DNA of 64,000 nt from JAENWD01 sp963796915. GTDB taxonomy: Bacteria; Acidobacteriota; Vicinamibacteria; Vicinamibacterales; JAENWD01. The first letter of the stretch is position 1, and each line of letters opens with the position of its first letter. The stretch lies in the NCBI GenBank assembly GCA_963796915.1, contig CAWCNI010000002.1:558001-622000 (forward strand). Reading direction: 5' to 3'. The position numbers were made by a program, and so were the translations under genes. The notes beneath the pieces were generated by a model, which saw only the letters and a list, made by a program, of their open reading frames with translations, was not told the DNA's origin and searched no databases. Below, in pieces: positions 59,488 through 64,000 of this stretch.

Positions 59488-59523
59488 TGTACCTCTGCAG
59501 TCGCCATCCCTCACACTCGCGTC

Positions 59524-60290
59524 GTGACCATCGACCTCAATGCCGACGTCGGCGAGGCCGCGACGGATGCGGCACGAGCCGCCGAGCTTGAAGTCCTCGA
59601 CGCGGTGACCTCCGCGAACATCGCCTGCGGCGCTCACGCCGGGGACACCGAGACGATGCGCGCGACCCTCCGGGCTGCCGTGTCTCGGGGTCTCGCGATC
59701 GGCGCGCATCCCGGGTATCCCGATCGCGAAGGCGTTGGCCGGCGCTCGCTGACCCTCGAGCCCGAAGCGATCGTCGCGACGGTCGCGGAGCAGATCCGGC
59801 ACCTCGCGTCGCTGGCCAGGGAAGTGCGGCGCCTCGATCACGTACGTCAAGGCGCACGGCGCGCTCTACAACGACGCCGCGCGCGATCGCGCGATCGCCG
59901 ACGCCATTGCGACGGCGGTGCGACTCGTCGATCCGGGCTTGCGGCTGATCGGCCTCAGCGCATCCGTGCTGATTGACGCCGGACGCCGCGCAGGCCTTTC
60001 GACAGCGGAGGAAGGCTTCGTCGATCGCGCGGTACAGCGATGACGGGTCGCTGGTGCCCCGCACGCAGCCGGGGGCCGTGCTGACCGAGGCCCGCGAGGT
60101 GGCGCAGCGGGCGTGCGACATGGCCTGTGGCAGGCCGATCCTGACAGTCACCGGAACGTCCATCGTCGTGCGCGCGGACACGTTGTGCCTGCATGCCGAC
60201 ACGCCCGGCGCCGCGGCGCTGGCACGCGCCGTGCGCGCCGCGCTCACAGACGCTGGTGTCGCCGTGCGCGCGATTGGCGCTCGCCCGTGA
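59524..60290 (+). CDS. pxpA: LamB/YcsF-family 5-oxoprolinase subunit A, doubly frameshifted
   Basis: 254 aa after skipping one extra base near 59830 (into ITYVKAHGALYNDAARD) and another near 60028 (EEGFVDR then RYSDDGSLVPR). Family motifs are MTIDLNADVGEA, ANIACGAHAGD, GAHPGYPDREGVGRR, VKAHGALYN and LCLHADTPGA. With PxpB and PxpC this subunit hydrolyses 5-oxoproline, but those partners are not adjacent. The start is GTG 59524. It is convergent with the ADOP permease gene. Confidence 0.88.
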
Positions 60291-60297
60291 TGTTCCC

Positions 60298-60316
60298 CAA
60301 CCCGATCCAACCCGAC
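60298..60316. repeat. Two copies of the 10-bp iteron (CAACCCGATC)
   Basis: CAACCCGATC followed by CAACCCGAC, between the convergent pxpA and ADOP stops. It is the same unit as the three copies at 4225-4254, 56 kb away. Confidence 0.7.
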
Positions 60317-60318
60317 AA

Positions 60319-63066
60319 TCATTCCTCGCGCAGCGCCCGAATCGGATCGCTGCGGACGGCACGCCACGCCGGCAGCGCGCTCGTCGCGAGCAGGATGACC
60401 AGCAGCGTCACCATCGCGCCGATGACGCTTGCCGGGTCGGAAGCACGGACACCAAAGACCAGCGTGGTCAGCAGGCGCGAGATGCCGAACGCGCCGACGG
60501 CGCCGATCCCGAGACCCGCCAGCGCGAGCACCACGCCGCGGCCGAGCACAATCAGCATCACTTCCGCCGGGCGCGCGCCGAGCGCCATCCGGATGCCGAT
60601 CTCGCGCGTCCGTGCCGCGACGTCGAAGCTGAGTACCGCGTGCATGCCAATCGCCGCCAGCAGCAGCGCGATGCCGGCGAATGTCGACAGCAGCGCCATC
60701 ACGAACCGTCGCCTGCCGAAGGACGCGTCGAGCGTCGCCTGAAGCGGCTCGACGCCGAACAGCGCCAGCTCGCTGTCGAGCGACGCGAAAGTCGCGCGGA
60801 GCGCCGCGTCCTGTGACACGCCATCGCCCGCCCGCACGAGCAGCACTTCTGAGCCGTTCATCGACGGCGTCTGCGCCAGCGGCGCGAAGACTGCCGGGGG
60901 TGGCGCCTCGGTCAGCCCGTGAAAACGCTCGTTGCCCACGATGCCGACGATCGTCCGCGCCTGGCCCCAGAACGCGATCTGTTGCCCGAGCGGATCGTGT
61001 CCCGGGAAAAAGCGACGCGCTGCCGCCTCGTTTACCAGGACGACGAGCGGCGAGTTGCCGGTGTCGCTGTCGTGGAACACGCGACCGCGGACGAGCGGGG
61101 CGGCCACCACCCGCCAGTAGCCGGGCGACACGCGCCGGACGGCGATCTCAGGCCAGTTGCGGCCTTCGTCCTCGCGTCCGACGACGCGGAACGAGTTGGT
61201 GAATCCGGCGTCGAGCGGATGATTCCCGGCGAGCGCCACCGCCGCGACTCCCGGCAGCGCCCCGACCTTCTCCAGGAGCGCCCGGTTGAACGCGTGCATC
61301 TCGATGAAGTTGGGCCAGGTCTTGAAGCTCCGCGGGTACCGGCTGTCGGGCAGCTGGAACTCCGCCTTCAGGACCCCGGCCGCGTGAAACCCGGGATCGA
61401 CGGCCGCCAGTTGCCACACGCTGCGGATCATGACTGCGGCGCCCGCGGCCAACGCGAGTGCCAGCGCGACCTCCGTCACGATGAGGGCACTTCGCGTGGT
61501 CCGATGCCCGGCGCCTGCGGTGGCGCCGCGGCCCTGTTCGGCGGCGAGGGAAGTCGCCAGGTCGAGCCGGCGCGCCTGGAGCACCGGCAGGAGGCCAAGC
61601 ACGATGGCCAGCGCCGCCGCCAGGATCGCGGTGACGCCGAACAGGCGCGTGTCCAGCGCTGCGGTGGCCAGTCTCGGGACATCAGCCGGCGCCCACGACG
61701 TCAGCACGCGCATCACTGCAAGGGCCAGCAACAGGCCCAACGCCGCGGCCGCGGCAACGAGCAGCCCGGTCTCGATCACGAACTGTCGTGTGAGGCGCGG
61801 CAGGGTGGCGCCGAGAGCCGTGCGAAGCGCCACCTCGCGCAACCGGCGCGTGCCGCGCACGAGGACGAGATTGGCGACGTTGGCCGACGCCAGCGCCAGG
61901 ACCAGGATCACGGCGACGAGCAGCGCGCCCAGCGCCGGCCGGACAGGTCCGAAGACGACGGCCAGGAACGTCTCGAGGTGTGCGCCTCGAGCCCGGTTCT
62001 CGGGATAGGCCTGCTCGAGCGCCCGCATGACGGCGGTCGTCTCCGCCTGCGCGCCATCGAGCGTCGCGCCGGGTGCGAGGTGTGCGAGCAGGAGGATGGG
62101 ATGGGTGTCACGCGGCAGGGCCTGCGCGTCGAGGACCAGCGGCAGCCAGACGTCTACTCGAGACCGCACGTCGCGATCGGCAAACCCGCGGCTGTAGTCG
62201 GCGGCGAGCAGCCACTGCAGCACGCCCACATCCGCTTCGTCTGGCATGACGCCGACGATCGTGCGCAGGTGATCGTCGAGGCGCACGGTGCGGCCGATCG
62301 CTGCTGGATCCGCCGCGAGGCGGCTGCGCCACAGACGTTCGCTGACCAGCACCGGGCTTCCGGCGTCGCTCCGGTATTCGGCGTCGCTGAACCGGCGTCC
62401 CAGGATTGGTGTCGACCCCAGCAGGTCGAGGAGGCCGTCGCTGACATCGAGCGCTGCGACGCGGGTGGGCTCGGCTCCCGCGGCGGTCAGCGTGATCTCG
62501 TCGGCGACGACGCCGCCGATTCGATCGATCGTCGTGCTGCGCTGCCGCAAGTCGATCAGGTCCGGCACCGACGCCGGCTCGCGGGTCGTGCTGCTGTTGG
62601 CGTCGGTCTCCCACAGCGCCACCAGGCGTGAGGCGTCGCTGTACGGGACTGGCGCCAGCAGCACCGCGTGGACCACGCTGGCGATGGCAGTGACGCCGCC
62701 GAGGCCGATAGCCAGCATGAGGATCGCCGTTGCCGTGAAGCCGGGACTCGCGGCCAGGACGCGGACGGCATAGCGAACGTCCTGCCCGAAGTCGGCCATC
62801 AGTCCTGCCGCCGGTTGATCCGCCGGCGGCGCCACTATCCGCCGCCGTGCCGTCCGTTCGCGCCTGAGGCGAATAGCCAGCCTGTCGGTGTCTGCAAGCT
62901 CGCGCAGGACGCTGGCCCGCGCGTCCCGATCGCTGGCGCCGCCGGCCACCGCCGCGTCATAGCGCTGCGACAGATCGTCGGCCAGCTCCTCGATGATATC
63001 GGCGTCGATGGTCGTGTCGCCGGTGATCTCGCGCAGCCGGCTCCGTACGTGCCCGGTCCAGTCCAT
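60319..63066 (-). CDS. ADOP-type ABC transporter permease (MacB/FtsX-like, duplicated)
   Basis: A 915-aa inner-membrane protein typical of acidobacterial duplicated orphan permeases: an N-terminal soluble segment (1-85), then two repeats of MacB-PCD periplasmic domain plus FtsX-like permease. First repeat: VRYAVRVLAASPGFTATAIL, VALWETDANSS, AVILVLALASANVANLVLV. Second: TTRSALIVTEVALALALAAG, LLSTFAGIALLLAAIGMHAV, ARTREIGIRMALGARPAEVM. It lacks an ATPase domain, and none is adjacent. Probably a mechanotransmission-type exporter or lipoprotein-release component. It starts 5 bp after the PadR stop, so PadR and ADOP form an operon. Confidence 0.95.
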   Translation of the reverse strand: MDWTGHVRSRLREITGDTTIDADIIEELADDLSQRYDAAVAGGASDRDARASVLRELADTDRLAIRLRRERTARRRIVAPPADQPAAGLMADFGQDVRYAVRVLAASPGFTATAILMLAIGLGGVTAIASVVHAVLLAPVPYSDASRLVALWETDANSSTTREPASVPDLIDLRQRSTTIDRIGGVVADEITLTAAGAEPTRVAALDVSDGLLDLLGSTPILGRRFSDAEYRSDAGSPVLVSERLWRSRLAADPAAIGRTVRLDDHLRTIVGVMPDEADVGVLQWLLAADYSRGFADRDVRSRVDVWLPLVLDAQALPRDTHPILLLAHLAPGATLDGAQAETTAVMRALEQAYPENRARGAHLETFLAVVFGPVRPALGALLVAVILVLALASANVANLVLVRGTRRLREVALRTALGATLPRLTRQFVIETGLLVAAAAALGLLLALAVMRVLTSWAPADVPRLATAALDTRLFGVTAILAAALAIVLGLLPVLQARRLDLATSLAAEQGRGATAGAGHRTTRSALIVTEVALALALAAGAAVMIRSVWQLAAVDPGFHAAGVLKAEFQLPDSRYPRSFKTWPNFIEMHAFNRALLEKVGALPGVAAVALAGNHPLDAGFTNSFRVVGREDEGRNWPEIAVRRVSPGYWRVVAAPLVRGRVFHDSDTGNSPLVVLVNEAAARRFFPGHDPLGQQIAFWGQARTIVGIVGNERFHGLTEAPPPAVFAPLAQTPSMNGSEVLLVRAGDGVSQDAALRATFASLDSELALFGVEPLQATLDASFGRRRFVMALLSTFAGIALLLAAIGMHAVLSFDVAARTREIGIRMALGARPAEVMLIVLGRGVVLALAGLGIGAVGAFGISRLLTTLVFGVRASDPASVIGAMVTLLVILLATSALPAWRAVRSDPIRALREE

Positions 63067-63071
63067 CGGAG

Positions 63072-63416
63072 TCAGGCCTTTCCCAGTCCGGCGACCCGAT
63101 CGAGGGCCACCATGAACTGCTGCCACACGTTGCGCTGGCGCGCCAGAATCCGGCGGCCGTCGCGCGTGAGGCGATAGTAGCGGCGGCGGCGTTGGCCGGC
63201 CTTCTCGACCCAGCGCGCTTCGAGCCAGCCCTTGCGCTCCAGGCGGTAGAGCATCGGGTAGAGCGACGCGACGCTGAACGACAGCGCCCCTTCAGACCGC
63301 GACTCGATCAGCTTGCTGATCTCGTAGCCGTGGCGCGGGCGCTCCTCGACGAGCGCCAGGACCAGCAGCTCCGCGCTGCCCTTCTTCACTTCCGGGCTGA
63401 ATACTGGCAAGGCCAT
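63072..63416 (-). CDS. PadR-family transcriptional regulator
   Basis: A 114-aa winged-helix regulator. Motifs are KKGSAELLVLALVEERPRHG, YEISKLIESRSEGALSFSVA, SLYPMLYRLERKGWLEARWV and RRRRYYRLTRDGRRIL, the full PadR HTH and wing; a short C-terminal helix serves dimerisation. It normally represses the linked permease gene. Start ATG 63416 is used; ATG 63431 (adding MVTRY) is also possible. Both lie in or beside a palindromic operator. Confidence 0.95.
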   Translation of the reverse strand: MALPVFSPEVKKGSAELLVLALVEERPRHGYEISKLIESRSEGALSFSVASLYPMLYRLERKGWLEARWVEKAGQRRRRYYRLTRDGRRILARQRNVWQQFMVALDRVAGLGKA

Positions 63417-63419
63417 ATA

Positions 63420-63445
63420 TCGCGTCACCATATATCGTGACGCGA
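63420..63445. promoter_or_regulatory. Inverted repeat at the PadR start, candidate autoregulatory operator
   Basis: Arms TCGCGTCAC and GTGACGCGA (9 bp, perfect) around an 8-bp spacer CATATATC; the motif CCATATATCG also occurs twice as a direct repeat, at 63413 and 63428. It lies at the very 5' end of padR, fitting autorepression of the PadR-ADOP operon. Confidence 0.65.
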
Positions 63446-63484
63446 CAGATGTCCAGAGGCGACGACGCGGGATCGGCCCGTGAT

Positions 63485-63728
63485 GGCCGATCTAAAGATC
63501 GGCCCTACCGATGGGCGATGTCAGGACCGGCCATACAACCTGGCTCTGCAGGCCAACCCTGGATTGGCCGATCGAGCCAGCAGGCCTTTAGGGCCAATCT
63601 TCAGCCTGGGCGGTCTGGTCAGCCCTGTAGGGCCAATCTCTAAATTGGTCGATCTGGTTAGCCCTGTAGGGCCAATCTTTGGATTGGCGAATCTGGTCAG
63701 CCCTGTAGGGCCAATCTTCAGATTGGCC
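63485..63728. repeat. Array of REP-like hairpins with 39-bp tandem units
   Basis: It begins with GGCCGATCT-AA-AGATCGGCC (63485-63504) and ends with GGCCAATCT-TC-AGATTGGCC (63709-63728). Between them are degenerate copies, the last three or four exactly 39 bp apart and separated by a conserved segment with TCAGCCCTGTA. Both ends are perfect hairpins, with a G-C pair replaced by A-T. Lying between padR and a DUF2339-like gene, it has no coding role, although 39 bp is a multiple of three and keeps a frame open. Confidence 0.9.
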
Positions 63729-63734
63729 GATCTG

Positions 63735-64000
63735 CTACGAGTTAGGTGTGATGCCCTGGCCGACCGCTGGCTCGTCGCCGGGCGCCAGCGGCTTCCTGCG
63801 CGAACGCTGGTAGAGGAACGACACCGCCAGCAGCGCAAGGCCGACGCCCATGAAGCCCAGGATGCGATAGATGCCGCCCAGGGCTGAGAAGTCGACGAGG
63901 AAGACTTTCAGCACCGTCAGGCCGAACAGCGCCATCGCCAGAAAGCGGACCGGCGCGTAACGCCGCCACCAGCCCGCCGCCATGAAGGCGCCGGCACAGG
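63735..64000 (-). CDS. C-terminal end of a DUF2339-like multipass membrane protein (partial)
   Basis: About 87 residues of a protein that continues beyond the window. It contains LAMALFGLTVLKVFLVDFSA and GGIYRILGFMGVGLALLAVS, the pattern at the end of DUF2339 membrane proteins, then a short basic tail (YQRSRRKPLAPGD). There is no start codon within the window that needs to be used; the frame is open to position 64000. Confidence 0.75.
   Translation of the reverse strand, partial: CAGAFMAAGWWRRYAPVRFLAMALFGLTVLKVFLVDFSALGGIYRILGFMGVGLALLAVSFLYQRSRRKPLAPGDEPAVGQGITPNS

Noticed and set aside
63485..63728. CRISPR array
   Set aside because: The repeated units are contiguous and the whole 39-bp unit is similar from copy to copy; there are no unique spacers and no cas genes.

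Overview
The window looks like a piece of the chromosome of a high-GC acidobacterium, most likely class Vicinamibacteria. The pointers are a PadR regulator directly upstream of a long two-block ABC permease of the acidobacterial duplicated orphan permease (ADOP) type, three secreted proteins of the VWFA-related acidobacterial type, a TonB receptor with an N-terminal carboxypeptidase-regulatory domain, a DUF1800/DUF1501 pair, and many secreted peptidases. This assignment rests on gene content only. There are no rRNAs, no CRISPR array, no insertion sequence and no prophage; one tRNA-Glu(CTC) is present.

Layout. 1-10 kb: a broken TonB receptor (-), then DinB-like and dut (+), a PII-like protein (-), an SDR and tag (+), the coupled set ChaN/PDZ, CPXCG and coaA (-), and a divergent MocR/phzF pair with a perfect palindrome between them. 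10-22 kb: glycosyltransferase and TPR lipoprotein (-), a GcvT-family protein (-) divergent from two tandem FAD oxidoreductases (+), an M28 peptidase, an EF-hand protein and a carboxypeptidase-regulatory protein. 22-29 kb: a four-gene minus-strand operon (D-aminoacylase, GNAT, CocE hydrolase, HerA-like ATPase). 29-37 kb: DUF1800/DUF1501, an M23 peptidase (-), tRNA-Glu, and a coupled VWA pair. 37-44 kb: a sulfatase-like membrane protein (-), then a CHASE2 cyclase, an M48 protease and an MscS channel with a cyclic-nucleotide-binding domain. 44-60 kb: proline racemase, HEAT protein and lipoprotein, eda, a third VWA protein, M14 and M19 peptidases, OsmC, a membrane acyltransferase, an orphan DGQHR protein and an orphan pxpA. 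60-64 kb: the PadR-ADOP unit, an array of hairpin repeats and the C-terminus of a DUF2339-like protein. The gene content suggests a peptide-scavenging heterotroph with a large secreted and envelope proteome.

Three genome-wide patterns stand out. First, 12 otherwise conserved genes carry frameshifts and nearly all are a net +1 base, which looks like an insertion-biased sequencing artefact. Second, the DNA carries a dispersed hairpin repeat (arms GGCCGATCT/AGATCGGCC, with a compensatory pair change in some copies) and three families of 7-bp tandem repeats; one locus combines both inside the coding sequence of the HerA-like ATPase. Third, about ten genes have a -10 box 5-14 nt before the start codon and no Shine-Dalgarno sequence, suggesting frequent leaderless transcription.
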